Source: Desulfotomaculum sp.
Lineage (GTDB): Bacteria; Bacillota; Desulfotomaculia; Desulfotomaculales; Nap2-2B
Direction of reading: 5' to 3'
DNA: 20,054 bases
NCBI GenBank assembly: GCA_003485325.1
Contig: DMZI01000049.1
Coordinates: 1-20,054 of the forward strand
The notes beneath the pieces are model-generated. The model was not told the origin of the DNA and ran no database searches. It saw only the letters and a program-made list of their open reading frames with translations. The position numbers and the translations under genes are program-made. Of this stretch, positions 7,295-15,639 are shown piece by piece; position 1 is the stretch's first letter; each line of letters opens with the position of its first letter.

Positions 7295-7305
7295 TTCCTT
7301 AATAT
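7285..7305. promoter_or_regulatory. Possible operator over the acs -10 box and start site
   Basis: ATATTAA (7285-7291) and TTAATAT (7299-7305) are exact inverted copies with a 7-nt spacer. They cover the -10 box and the likely transcription start, where a bound repressor would block initiation. The regulator is unknown. The half-sites are AT-rich, so chance cannot be excluded. Confidence 0.35.
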
Positions 7306-7310
7306 AAAAA

Positions 7311-7401
7311 TGCGGAAGCCGTAACCCCACAGGCTTTTGGTTGTGGAGAAAAGGCGTCGGCAAAGATATTAAAGGCCGGTAATTACGTAGACCGGCTTTT
7401 T
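7311..7401 (+). promoter_or_regulatory. Structured acs leader, candidate attenuator or riboswitch
   Basis: The leader between promoter and acsB can fold in competing ways. GCCG (7318-7321) can pair with CGGC (7358-7361), enclosing the hairpin CCACA (7327-7331)/TGTGG (7342-7346). GTCGGC (7356-7361) can instead pair with GCCGGT (7375-7380), which is the 5' arm of the terminator that follows. This is the usual logic of a transcription-attenuating leader. I do not recognise a known riboswitch class: the conserved boxes of the cobalamin, THF, SAM, TPP and c-di-GMP classes are not seen. There is no obvious leader-peptide reading frame. Confidence 0.45.
7371..7401 (+). terminator. Intrinsic terminator inside the acs leader
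   Basis: AAAGGCCGGT (7371-7380) pairs with ACCGGCTTTT (7391-7400), including one G-T pair, around a 10-nt loop, with the T-run at 7397-7401. It sits between the acs promoter and the acsB start, 39 nt before the ATG, so it would stop the operon transcript before the first gene unless it is overcome. Confidence 0.7.
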
Positions 7402-7439
7402 CGCATAAAAAGAGTTTTTTAATGGCAAGGGGTGAAAAA

Positions 7440-9641
7440 ATGCCTGAGGGTTCTGGCTTCGATCAGATTTACGATGGCGCTGTCCAGATAGGCAGGTTTC
7501 CTGAAAAGTTGTTTCAGGAAGCCCGTCAAGGGGCAGTCGCCGCACTGGGCCTGGCTGAAGAAGTCCTTGAGCAGGCCATCAGCGAATATGGCATCGATCA
7601 CCCCGCCGGTTTTCCTGATACCGCCTATTTCCTTCCTGTTATCCACAGTATGAGCGGGGAGGACATCAAAACCCTTGGTGATTGTGTACCCCCCCTTAAC
7701 CGTGAGCGGCTGCTCATGCGCAATGAGATGACCTTTGCCAATGCAAGGCGGTGGGGAGAGGCAACCTGGTATGCCGCAGAGATTATTGAAGCGGTAAGGT
7801 ACCTGAAACAAACTCCGGAAGCCCCGCTGCATACTCCTCCCTGGACGGGTTTTATAGGCGACCCCGTGGTTCGCGCGTGCGGTGTAAAGATGGTTGACTG
7901 GACCATCCCCGGAGAGGCCATAATCTTCGGCCGTGCCAGGGACAGCCGGGCGATTGCCGTGGTTGTCCAGAAATTGATGGAAGCCGGTTTGATGATCTTT
8001 TTGTGCGACGAAGTCTGCAATCAGCTTCTCTCAGAAGGAGTTAAGCTGGGCGTAGAGTTCATGGCCTACCCGCTGGGAAGTTTCACTCAGCTTGTACATG
8101 CGGCCGGCTTTGCTCTCCGGGCGGGGATGATGTTTGGCAGGGTCCCTGCCGGGCAAAAAGATGCCCAGCGTGATTACCAGCGCAGGAGGATCAGGGCTTT
8201 TGCCCTTTATCTGGGCGGGCATGACCCGGTAAGAACCGCCGCAGCCATGGGAGCAATCAACATAGGCATCCCCGTCGTTACAGATCAGGCTTTGCCGGAG
8301 GACGGGCAGATACCGGAATGGTTTATTTCAGTACCCGATTATGATAAAATAATACAAACCTGCCTGGAAATACGAGGCATTAAAATTACCCCGGTTGGTC
8401 TGGATGCTCCGATTTCGGTCGGGCATACCTTTGAGGGTGAGAGCATCCGCCGCAAAGAAGCGCAGGTTGAATTCGGCGGAAGCCGGGCGCCCGGTTTTGA
8501 ACTGGTCAGGATGGTTAAGGAAGCAGGCGGTTTTCTTGACGGCCAGGTTGAGCTTACCGGGCCTGACATTGATAGCGTAAAACCGGGAAGCGCGCTGCCT
8601 CTTGGCATTATGGTTGACGTATTTGGCAGGAAGATGCAGGAAGACTTCGAACCTGTCCTGGAGCGGCGTATTCACTACTTTATCAATTACGGCGAAGGTT
8701 TATGGCATGTCGCTCAGCGCGACCTGATCTGGGTTCGCATCAGCTCTGATGCCTTTAAAAAGGGATTTCGCTTAAAACACCTGGGCAATATTCTGATCGC
8801 CAGGTTGAAGGCCGAGTTTCCCGCCATAGTGGACCGTGTTAAGGTATCTATCTATACCGAAGAGCAGAAAGTACTTGAATTGAGGGAAACCGCCCGGGGT
8901 TATTATAAAAAAAGAGATGAACGTTTGAGGCTGCTCAGTGACGATACGGTGGACACATTTTTCTCGTGCCTGCTCTGCCAGTCATTCGCCCCAACCCATG
9001 TTTGTGTTATCTCACCTGAACGGGCGGGACTGTGCGGGGCAGTAAGCTGGCTGGACGCCAGGGCGGCCTACGAGATCAACCCTTTCGGCGTCAACCAGCC
9101 TATCCGGAAACAGGGTTTAATCGACGAAAAGAAGGGGCAATGGGAATCATTTAATGATTTTGTCTATAAAAACTCCCAGCATACCATTACAAATGTAAAC
9201 CTTTATACCGTTATGGAATATCCGCATACCTCCTGCGGTTGTTTCGAGTGTATTTTGGGCATTGTTCCGGAGTGCAACGGCCTGATGGTCGTAAACCGGG
9301 AGCATAGCGGTCCGACACCGACAGGAATGAGCTTTTCAACTTTAGCCGGCTTGATTGGCGGCGGAGTTCAGGCGCCGGGTTTTATGGGGATCAGCAAGTC
9401 GTATCTGTTCTCAGGAAAGTTTGTGGCTGCCGACGGGGGGCTGGCCAGGCTGGTCTGGATGCCCCTGGCGCTTAAAGAACAGCTGCGGACGGTACTGGCG
9501 GCGGCGGCCCTAAACGCCGGACTTGGAGAGGAATTTCTTGATCAGATAGCAGACGAGACGATCAGCACAGAGAGCATGGAAGTTCTGAAATTCATGGAAG
9601 AAAAAGGGCACCCCGCCCTGAATATGGAGTCTTTAATCTGA
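7440..9641 (+). CDS. acsB: Acetyl-CoA synthase (CODH/ACS alpha subunit)
   Basis: Joins a methyl group from the corrinoid protein, CO and coenzyme A into acetyl-CoA; the last step of the Wood-Ljungdahl carbonyl branch. It is 733 residues from the ATG at 7440, which has AGGGGTG 5 nt upstream and aligns with the start of Moorella AcsB; an upstream ATG at 7422 lacks a good site. A-cluster ligands are all present: C510, C513, C522 and C532 (CLLC...THVC...GLCG) and C599-G-C601 (SCGCF), each shifted by 4 from Moorella C506, C509, C518, C528, C595 and C597. The full N-terminal domain (about 1-310, including PPWTGFIGDPVVR) that binds CO dehydrogenase and carries the gas channel is kept, so a CODH partner is expected, but acsA is not next to it. 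First gene of the operon; acsC follows after 21 nt. Confidence 0.96.
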   Translation: MPEGSGFDQIYDGAVQIGRFPEKLFQEARQGAVAALGLAEEVLEQAISEYGIDHPAGFPDTAYFLPVIHSMSGEDIKTLGDCVPPLNRERLLMRNEMTFANARRWGEATWYAAEIIEAVRYLKQTPEAPLHTPPWTGFIGDPVVRACGVKMVDWTIPGEAIIFGRARDSRAIAVVVQKLMEAGLMIFLCDEVCNQLLSEGVKLGVEFMAYPLGSFTQLVHAAGFALRAGMMFGRVPAGQKDAQRDYQRRRIRAFALYLGGHDPVRTAAAMGAINIGIPVVTDQALPEDGQIPEWFISVPDYDKIIQTCLEIRGIKITPVGLDAPISVGHTFEGESIRRKEAQVEFGGSRAPGFELVRMVKEAGGFLDGQVELTGPDIDSVKPGSALPLGIMVDVFGRKMQEDFEPVLERRIHYFINYGEGLWHVAQRDLIWVRISSDAFKKGFRLKHLGNILIARLKAEFPAIVDRVKVSIYTEEQKVLELRETARGYYKKRDERLRLLSDDTVDTFFSCLLCQSFAPTHVCVISPERAGLCGAVSWLDARAAYEINPFGVNQPIRKQGLIDEKKGQWESFNDFVYKNSQHTITNVNLYTVMEYPHTSCGCFECILGIVPECNGLMVVNREHSGPTPTGMSFSTLAGLIGGGVQAPGFMGISKSYLFSGKFVAADGGLARLVWMPLALKEQLRTVLAAAALNAGLGEEFLDQIADETISTESMEVLKFMEEKGHPALNMESLI

Positions 9642-9662
9642 TTTAATATCCTTAAAGGAGAC

Positions 9663-11006
9663 ATGCCCTTGACTGGTTTGGATATTTTTAAACTGCTGCC
9701 CAAGACAAACTGTAAAAAATGCGGTCAGGCAACGTGCCTCGCCTTTGCCATGGCGCTGGCCAACGCGAAGGCTGATGTCGCTCAATGCCCGGATATGAAC
9801 GATACAGCAAGGGATGCGCTGGAAGCGGCTTCTTCGCCGCAAATAGCCCTTGTCAAGATCGGGGTAGGGCCTGATGAGGCGCAGGCCGGCAATGAAACCG
9901 TCCTTTTTCGCCATGATAAATGTTTTGTCAATCCCACGCCTCTTGCTGTTTTGATTTCAGACCGGTGCGAAAATCCTGCCGCGGAAGCGTTAAAGGCAAA
10001 TAACCTTGTTTTCGACCGGCTCGGACAGATGCACGGGATAAACCTGTTGGCGGTCCAAAACCACTCCGGGGACCCGGTTACTTTTTGCGAAACTGTCAGG
10101 TCTGTATCGGAAAAAACAAATTTTCCTTTAATACTGGTTTGTGAGGATTCTCTGGCGATAGAAAAAGCTCTTGAGGTAACCGGCGCAAAAAAACCGCTTG
10201 TCTATGCGGCGAATGAAGAAAATTATAAGGTTATGACAGAACTGGCCAGGAAATACAACGTCCCACTGGCGGTAAAAGGAAGGGACCTGGATCATTTGGC
10301 CGGTTTGGCCGAAAAAGTGGCTGCGCTTGGACACAGGCAGCTGGTTCTTGATTCAGGGGCGCAAAACGTCAGGCAGGTTCTTGCCGATCAGACACAAATC
10401 AGGCGCCAGGCTTTGAGAAGGTTCCGGCCTTTTGGCTACCCCACGATTGTTTTTGCGGCCAACAGCCGGGACCCCTTACAGGCAGTTATTGAAGCAGGTG
10501 TCTACATAGCGAAATACGCAGGGATAGTTGTCCTCCCCAGCGCTGATCCGGAGGTCGTCCTCCCCTTGGTTACCCTTCGTTTGAACATTTTTACTGATCC
10601 TCAAAAACCCGCTGCTGTTGACTCCAGGATTTATGAAATCGGTTCCCCGGGAAATTCGGCGCCGGTTCTGGTGACATCAAATTTTTCACTTACTTATTTT
10701 TGCGTCGCCTCGGATGTGGAGGCGTCCCGAGTGCCTGCGTATATCCTGCCCGTTGATACCGACGGCGTTTCCGTCCTTACAGGCTGGGCAGCAGGCAAGT
10801 TTACTCCCGAGAAAATTGCTGCAATGCTTAAGGAATCAGGAATTGAGGATAAAGTAACCCACCGCAGGGTGATTATACCCGGAGGTGTCGCTGTTTTAAG
10901 CGGTAAACTGCAGGATCTTTCCGGCTGGGAAGTGATTGTAGGCCCCGTAGAATCGTCCGGCTTACCGGCTTTTCTTAAACGGCGCTGGGTGGCTGAAAAG
11001 GCGTAA
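9663..11006 (+). CDS. acsC: Corrinoid iron-sulfur protein large subunit
   Basis: The 447-residue large (gamma) subunit of the corrinoid iron-sulfur protein, which carries the methyl group on cobalt between AcsE and AcsB. The N-terminus holds the 4Fe-4S motif C17-x2-C20-x4-C25-x16-C42 (NCKKCGQATC...QCP), whose cluster reduces cobalt. A TIM-barrel-like middle follows. The C-terminal part, about 325-447, contains the conserved SNFSLTYF and PVDTDGVSVLTGWAAGKF stretches of the corrinoid-binding domain. Length and ends match Moorella AcsC, which also begins MPLTG. That supports the ATG at 9663 even though AAAGGAG lies only 2 nt ahead of it; the TTG at 9669 is better spaced but would cut off conserved residues. 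It pairs with AcsD encoded further down the operon. Confidence 0.96.
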   Translation: MPLTGLDIFKLLPKTNCKKCGQATCLAFAMALANAKADVAQCPDMNDTARDALEAASSPQIALVKIGVGPDEAQAGNETVLFRHDKCFVNPTPLAVLISDRCENPAAEALKANNLVFDRLGQMHGINLLAVQNHSGDPVTFCETVRSVSEKTNFPLILVCEDSLAIEKALEVTGAKKPLVYAANEENYKVMTELARKYNVPLAVKGRDLDHLAGLAEKVAALGHRQLVLDSGAQNVRQVLADQTQIRRQALRRFRPFGYPTIVFAANSRDPLQAVIEAGVYIAKYAGIVVLPSADPEVVLPLVTLRLNIFTDPQKPAAVDSRIYEIGSPGNSAPVLVTSNFSLTYFCVASDVEASRVPAYILPVDTDGVSVLTGWAAGKFTPEKIAAMLKESGIEDKVTHRRVIIPGGVAVLSGKLQDLSGWEVIVGPVESSGLPAFLKRRWVAEKA

Positions 11007-11008
11007 AG

Positions 11009-12901
11009 GTGAAAAAGGTGACCTGTGAATTGGAAGATTCCCTGGTTAGAAATGTAAAAATCATCCCCTGGGGAAAGGTTGTGGCCATACCTGCCGGTGA
11101 AAACCTTCTTCAGGCGATAGCGGAAGCGGAAATACCTGTACGCGCCGCCTGCGGCGGAGAAGGCGCCTGCAGCCGGTGCAAAGTTTTGCTTAAGGAAGGA
11201 AGAGTCAGTCCTGGATCACCGGGCGGACTTACCGGGGAAGAGTTAGCCTCCGGTTATGTTCTGGCCTGTCAGAGCATCCCGGTAGAAGACGTGGTTATCG
11301 AGATACCGGCGGATTCTCTGATGGACTGGCGACGGGTTGTTTTGGCGGGACCCGGCCAGGGCATCAATCCTTCTGAGCCGCTCTTTAGGAAAACAGAATT
11401 AAAACTAAGCCGGCCGTCGCTGGATGACCCCAAAGATGATCTTGGAAGACTGCTCGACGAACTGAGCTTTCAGCTGGGAAACGACCGGATTAAGGCAGGC
11501 CTGGGCGTACTGCGTTCCCTGCCGGTCATATTGAGGGAATCCGGCTGGGTTGTAAACGTTTCCCTGGCCGAAGCCGGCGGGGAGACATTTATAGAACAAA
11601 TTGAACCGTTGTCTGAGTCAAAATATTACGGCTTAGCCGTGGATATAGGCACGACAACCATCGCAGCCTGCCTGGTGGATCTCGGCAGCGGCCAGCCGGC
11701 GGCTGTAAGAGGCGCTTATAACAAACAATCGGTTTTTGGTGAAGATGTTATTTCAAGGATAGTTTACGCCGAAGAGCACAAGGATGGCCTGGGGGATCTT
11801 CAGGGCGCCGTGTTGGGGACTATCAACGGATTGATTTCCGGCATGCTTGATGACCTTCGGGTTGTTCCGGATGATGTCCGGGTGGCGGTTTGCGCCGGCA
11901 ACACCACAATGACCCACCTATTTCTGGGCCTTAATCCGGCCTTTATCCGCCTGGAGCCATACGTGCCGGTTGCCAATAATCCGCCGCCGGGGCGGGCCGG
12001 GAAAATCGGCCTTAAAATAAACCCCGGCGCGTGGGTGCACTGTCTTCCCGGGATTTCCAGTTACATCGGGGGTGACATCACGGCGGGCGTGCTTGTCACA
12101 GGCATGGCCGAGCGGGAGGAGACCGCCCTTTTTATTGACGTGGGGACCAATGGGGAAATGGTGTTGGGAAACAGGGAGTGGCTGGTGGCTTGTTCCTGTT
12201 CCGCAGGACCGGCCTTTGAGGGCAACGGAATAAGGTGCGGTATGCCGGCCGCACAAGGCGCTATTGAGCGTGTTTTTATATCGGAAAAAGGTTTAAAGAC
12301 AGAGTGCCGGACAGTTGGCAATGCGCCGCCGGCGGGAATTTGCGGTTCCGGCCTGATTGACTGCCTGGCCTGTTTTTACAGGGAAGGTATTATTGATCGG
12401 GCAGGCAAATTCATCATAAAACCTGACAGCCTCCGGATCAGGGAAGGGGACGAAGGCCCTGAATTTATACTTGCCCATGGGTTAAAAAACCGGGAAATAA
12501 CTATTTCGGAAACGGAAATAAAAAACCTGATCAGGTCAAAAGCGGCGGTGTTTGCCGGAATACGGTCAATGCTGAAAACAGTCGGCCTTCCGGTAGAAGC
12601 AATCGAAAGGATCTATCTTGCCGGAGGCTTCGGGCGTTTTTTGAATATCAGGCAGGCGGTTGCAATCGGTATGCTGCCCGACCTGCCGGAGGACAGGTAC
12701 GCCTACCTTGGCAACAGTTCGGTGAAAGGGGCTGTGCAGGTGTTGCTTTCTAAATCAGCCCGGAGGAGTCTAAAGGAACTCTCGGGAAGGATTACATATT
12801 TAGAACTGGCCGCGGACAAATCTTTTTATGATGAGTTTGTTTCCGCTCTTTTTCTTCCCCACACGGATTTAAGCCTGTTTCCGTCTGTAAATTTCCAGTA
12901 A
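11009..12901 (+). CDS. acsV: Corrinoid protein reductive activator (RACo/AcsV type)
   Basis: ATP-dependent activator that returns inactive Co(II) corrinoid protein to Co(I) (family knowledge from Carboxydothermus RACo). It has 630 residues. The N-terminal 2Fe-2S ferredoxin domain has C48-x5-C54-x2-C57-x29-C87 (ACGGEGACSRC, later LACQS). A linker of about 100 residues leads to an actin-like ATPase domain (DUF4445/RACo) with the phosphate loop DIGTTT at 212-217, a GNTTMTH motif, FIDVGTNGEM and GICGSGLID. It starts 2 nt after acsC. The GTG at 11009 has AAAAGG 7 nt upstream; a second GTG at 11018, after AGGTG, is an equally good start that would shorten the protein by 3 residues. The close spacing suggests coupled translation with acsC, whose product it acts on. 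Confidence 0.93.
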   Translation: MKKVTCELEDSLVRNVKIIPWGKVVAIPAGENLLQAIAEAEIPVRAACGGEGACSRCKVLLKEGRVSPGSPGGLTGEELASGYVLACQSIPVEDVVIEIPADSLMDWRRVVLAGPGQGINPSEPLFRKTELKLSRPSLDDPKDDLGRLLDELSFQLGNDRIKAGLGVLRSLPVILRESGWVVNVSLAEAGGETFIEQIEPLSESKYYGLAVDIGTTTIAACLVDLGSGQPAAVRGAYNKQSVFGEDVISRIVYAEEHKDGLGDLQGAVLGTINGLISGMLDDLRVVPDDVRVAVCAGNTTMTHLFLGLNPAFIRLEPYVPVANNPPPGRAGKIGLKINPGAWVHCLPGISSYIGGDITAGVLVTGMAEREETALFIDVGTNGEMVLGNREWLVACSCSAGPAFEGNGIRCGMPAAQGAIERVFISEKGLKTECRTVGNAPPAGICGSGLIDCLACFYREGIIDRAGKFIIKPDSLRIREGDEGPEFILAHGLKNREITISETEIKNLIRSKAAVFAGIRSMLKTVGLPVEAIERIYLAGGFGRFLNIRQAVAIGMLPDLPEDRYAYLGNSSVKGAVQVLLSKSARRSLKELSGRITYLELAADKSFYDEFVSALFLPHTDLSLFPSVNFQ

Positions 12902-12912
12902 GGAGCAAGGAC

Positions 12913-13683
12913 ATGTCATTTACGATAGCTGTTGCAGGAAAGGGGGGAACGGGCAAGACAACGCTTGCCGCGCTTTTAATCAGACAGTTGATCAAATCCG
13001 GCAGGGTTCCTGTCCTGGCGGTTGACGCCGACGCCAATGCAAATCTGAATGAGGCTCTGGGCATTAAGGTTGGCGATCAGACCATTTCTTCAAAAATGCC
13101 CAGGATTAACAACAGTCTCGAACCGCTGCCGGCGGGCATGACCAGGGAGCGTTATCTTGCCTACTGTGTTCATAAATCTCTGGCTGAGGGTGATGACTTT
13201 GACCTGTTGGTCATGGGCGGTCCCCAGGGACAGGGATGCTACTGCTATGTCAATAATCTCCTGCGGGGTTTCGTGCGGCAGCTAAGTTCCAATTACCCTT
13301 ATATAGTCATAGACAACGAGGCCGGCATGGAGCATTTAAGCAGGCAAACCACAAACAACGTGGATATTCTGTTCATCACCAGCGATGCAACGGTCAGGGG
13401 AATCCGGTCGGCGAAGAGGATCAAAGAACTTGTGGAAAATTTAAGCCTGGCCGTCAGGAATATGTATCTTGTAATTAACAGGACTGCCGGGGATTTCGGA
13501 GAACTTTTGAAAGAAGAAATTGCCCGGACCGGCCTGACGCTGATCGGAACAATTCCCGAAGACGAACAGGTTGTTGGTTTTGACCTTGTCGGGAGACCGA
13601 TATTTGAGCTGCCCGACGAATCGCCTGTCGTTAAAGCCGTATCCGGGATTATGTCCAGAACTAAAATTATTGAAGAACCCTGA
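12913..13683 (+). CDS. cooC: Nickel-insertion ATPase CooC/AcsF
   Basis: A 256-residue P-loop ATPase of the CooC/AcsF (MinD-like) family, which matures the nickel centres of CO dehydrogenase or acetyl-CoA synthase. A deviant Walker A GKGGTGKTT spans 9-17 with signature lysine K10. Walker B-like DAD and DNEAGMEHLSR segments lie at about 38-40 and 134-144. The C109-x-C111 pair (GCYCY) matches the metal-binding CxC motif of CooC dimers. ATG has AAGGAG 7 nt upstream, 11 nt after acsV. Its position between acsV and acsD suggests service to AcsB (AcsF role) rather than a distant CODH, but the two subtypes cannot be told apart here. Confidence 0.92.
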   Translation: MSFTIAVAGKGGTGKTTLAALLIRQLIKSGRVPVLAVDADANANLNEALGIKVGDQTISSKMPRINNSLEPLPAGMTRERYLAYCVHKSLAEGDDFDLLVMGGPQGQGCYCYVNNLLRGFVRQLSSNYPYIVIDNEAGMEHLSRQTTNNVDILFITSDATVRGIRSAKRIKELVENLSLAVRNMYLVINRTAGDFGELLKEEIARTGLTLIGTIPEDEQVVGFDLVGRPIFELPDESPVVKAVSGIMSRTKIIEEP

Positions 13684-13708
13684 TAATTTGTAAAACAGGA
13701 GAATGAAT

Positions 13709-14647
13709 GTGGCTGTAAATATAATTAAAGAAAAATACAGTAACAGGATCAACGAAGTGGTTATAGGCACAGGCCCGCACGCGGTAAAAGCTGGCGGTGA
13801 CAGTACGCTGCCTTTCCTTCTTTTTGAAGGTGAGATGCCGAACAGGCCGCTGGCTGCCTTGGAGATTTGGGACATTGAGCCAAAGCAATGGCCTGAAATA
13901 CTGACTTCTGAATTTGAGGGCGTCATGAGCGATCCGGCGGCCTGGGCAGGGAAGTGCGAGGAATACGGCGCAGATTTAATCTGCCTTACCTTGGCCAGTT
14001 CCCACCCCGATAACTTGAACAGCAGCCCCGCCCAATGCGCTGAAACGGCCAGGGCTGTTGCTGACGCCGTAAAAGTTCCGCTGATTATCATGGGCTGCGG
14101 AGTGGAAGAAAAGGATGTTCAGGTTATTGGCGAAGTCTGCAGGGTTTTGGAGGGAAGGAACTGCCTCGTCGGGTGCGCCAAGCCGGATAATTATAAGACA
14201 ATAACCGCCTCCTGTATAGTTCACGGGCATAGCCTGATTGCCTCTAACCCCCTTGACATAAACATCGCCAAACAGCTTAATATCCTTGTTACTGAGATGG
14301 GCCTGTCTCCAAACCGCATTGTCATTGACCCTCTTGTGGGATCATTGGGCTACGGGCTGGAATACGCATACTCAATCATGGAAAGAATCAGGATCAGCGG
14401 TCTGTCCGGGGATAAAATGCTGGCCATGCCCGTATTCTGCCAGATTGGGCAGGAGGTTTGGAAGACCAAAGAGGCTAACAGTCCGGTTGAAGAAACACCT
14501 GAATGGGGCGATCAGGCCAGGCGTGCGGTCACGTGGGAGGTTGTTACGGCAGCGACGCTGGCCCAGGCAGGGGGTTCTATTATGGTTATGAGGCACCCCG
14601 GGTCTTTAAAACAGTTTCTTACTCATGTGAAAAACCTGATGGAATAA
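13709..14647 (+). CDS. acsD: Corrinoid iron-sulfur protein small subunit
   Basis: A 312-residue small (delta) subunit of the corrinoid iron-sulfur protein; a TIM-barrel partner that caps the corrinoid of AcsC. It follows Moorella AcsD along its length, including GGDSTLPF, the NRPLAALEIWDI stretch, EYGADLICL, SPLDINI-like SNPLDINIAKQLNILV, VIDPLVGSLGYG and the end QAGGSIMVMRHP. I chose GTG at 13709 (AGGAG 7 nt upstream, and MAVNII matches the MAVQIL start of Moorella). The ATG at 13703 is only 1 nt from AGGAG and would add two residues. It is 25 nt after cooC and 49 nt before acsE, all in one transcription unit. Confidence 0.94.
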   Translation: MAVNIIKEKYSNRINEVVIGTGPHAVKAGGDSTLPFLLFEGEMPNRPLAALEIWDIEPKQWPEILTSEFEGVMSDPAAWAGKCEEYGADLICLTLASSHPDNLNSSPAQCAETARAVADAVKVPLIIMGCGVEEKDVQVIGEVCRVLEGRNCLVGCAKPDNYKTITASCIVHGHSLIASNPLDINIAKQLNILVTEMGLSPNRIVIDPLVGSLGYGLEYAYSIMERIRISGLSGDKMLAMPVFCQIGQEVWKTKEANSPVEETPEWGDQARRAVTWEVVTAATLAQAGGSIMVMRHPGSLKQFLTHVKNLME

Positions 14648-14696
14648 AAACTACAGTTGTGATGATCTAAAAAAGCATAGGAGAGAGGGCTGCGAT

Positions 14697-15494
14697 TTGA
14701 TCTTAATTGGCGAGCGCATTAACGGTATGTTTGGGGATATACAGGAGGCTATTCTAAACAGGGACCCGGAACCTGTGAGGCGTTGGGCGATGCGCCAGTA
14801 TCAGCGCAGGGCCGATTACCTTGATATTAGCACGGGCCCTTCGCTGGAAGCCAAGGATCAGCCGGGGGCCATGGAATGGCTGGTCAGGGTTGCCCAGGAT
14901 ACTGTTGATCTGCCATGCTGCCTCGATTCGACCAACCCGGAAGCAATTCTGGCAGGCCTTGAGGCCCACCGGGGTAAAGCGCTGATTAACTCGACGACAG
15001 CCGACCAGTGGAAGATAGATATTTTTTTACCTATGGCTTTAAAATATGGAGCGGCGCTGATCGGCCTGGCCATGAATGAGAAGGGTGTGCCCAAAAGCGC
15101 CGGCGACCGGGCGGCCCTGGCCATGGAGATAATCGTTAATGCGGACGCCAGCGGTTTTCCGTTGGAAGATCTGTACCTTGATCCTCTTGTCCTGCCCTGC
15201 AACGTCGGGCAGGAGCACTGCCCCGAGGTGATCGAGGCAATCCGCTGGATCAAAACACTTGCTGATCCGCCGCCGCGTACAACATTGGGTTTGAGCAACG
15301 TTTCACAAAGATGCGCAGATCGGCACCTGCTTAACCGCACATTCCTGGTTATGTGCATGGCGGCCGGACTGGATGCGGCCATTGTAAACCTTGACGATGA
15401 TGAACTGCTCAAGGCAGTTGCCGCATCGAATGTGCTTTTAAACAGGGAGATCTACTGCGACTCCTTTGTCATGACATTTAAGAACAGGGATTGA
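14697..15494 (+). CDS. acsE: Methyltetrahydrofolate:corrinoid protein methyltransferase
   Basis: A 265-residue TIM-barrel enzyme moving the N5-methyl group of methyl-tetrahydrofolate onto Co(I) of AcsCD; the link between the methyl and carbonyl branches. The folate-site residues are in place two positions later than in Moorella: D77 (CLDSTN), N98 (INST), D162 (YLDPLVLP) and N201 (GLSNVS), corresponding to D75, N96, D160 and N199. It uses a TTG start with GAGGG 7 nt upstream, and MILIGERING matches the Moorella MLIIGERING. It is the last intact gene of the operon. No convincing terminator follows; instead there is a five-codon open stub and then repeat DNA. Confidence 0.95.
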   Translation: MILIGERINGMFGDIQEAILNRDPEPVRRWAMRQYQRRADYLDISTGPSLEAKDQPGAMEWLVRVAQDTVDLPCCLDSTNPEAILAGLEAHRGKALINSTTADQWKIDIFLPMALKYGAALIGLAMNEKGVPKSAGDRAALAMEIIVNADASGFPLEDLYLDPLVLPCNVGQEHCPEVIEAIRWIKTLADPPPRTTLGLSNVSQRCADRHLLNRTFLVMCMAAGLDAAIVNLDDDELLKAVAASNVLLNREIYCDSFVMTFKNRD

Positions 15495-15639
15495 AAAGGT
15501 GATACTTTTGAGTGAAAGGCCATAGGCGGCGCGGTGCCCATGCCTTTATCCAAGGCCGGCCAGGAATGATGATTAAAAGAATTTGCAGTCAAAGCTAACC
15601 TTCGTCAAATGCTTGTTCTATATAGATATATACATTAAA
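15495..15639 (+). other. Gap after acsE with an abortive translation start
   Basis: AAAAGGTG (15495-15502) and TTG at 15508 form a reasonable translation start, but the frame closes after five codons (MSERP, then TAG at 15523). In related bacteria the acs operon may continue past acsE, so this could be the stub of a lost gene; the peptide is too short to identify. No clear terminator hairpin is seen. The rest is AT-rich (TATAGATATATA near 15620) and leads into the repeat array. Confidence 0.35.
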
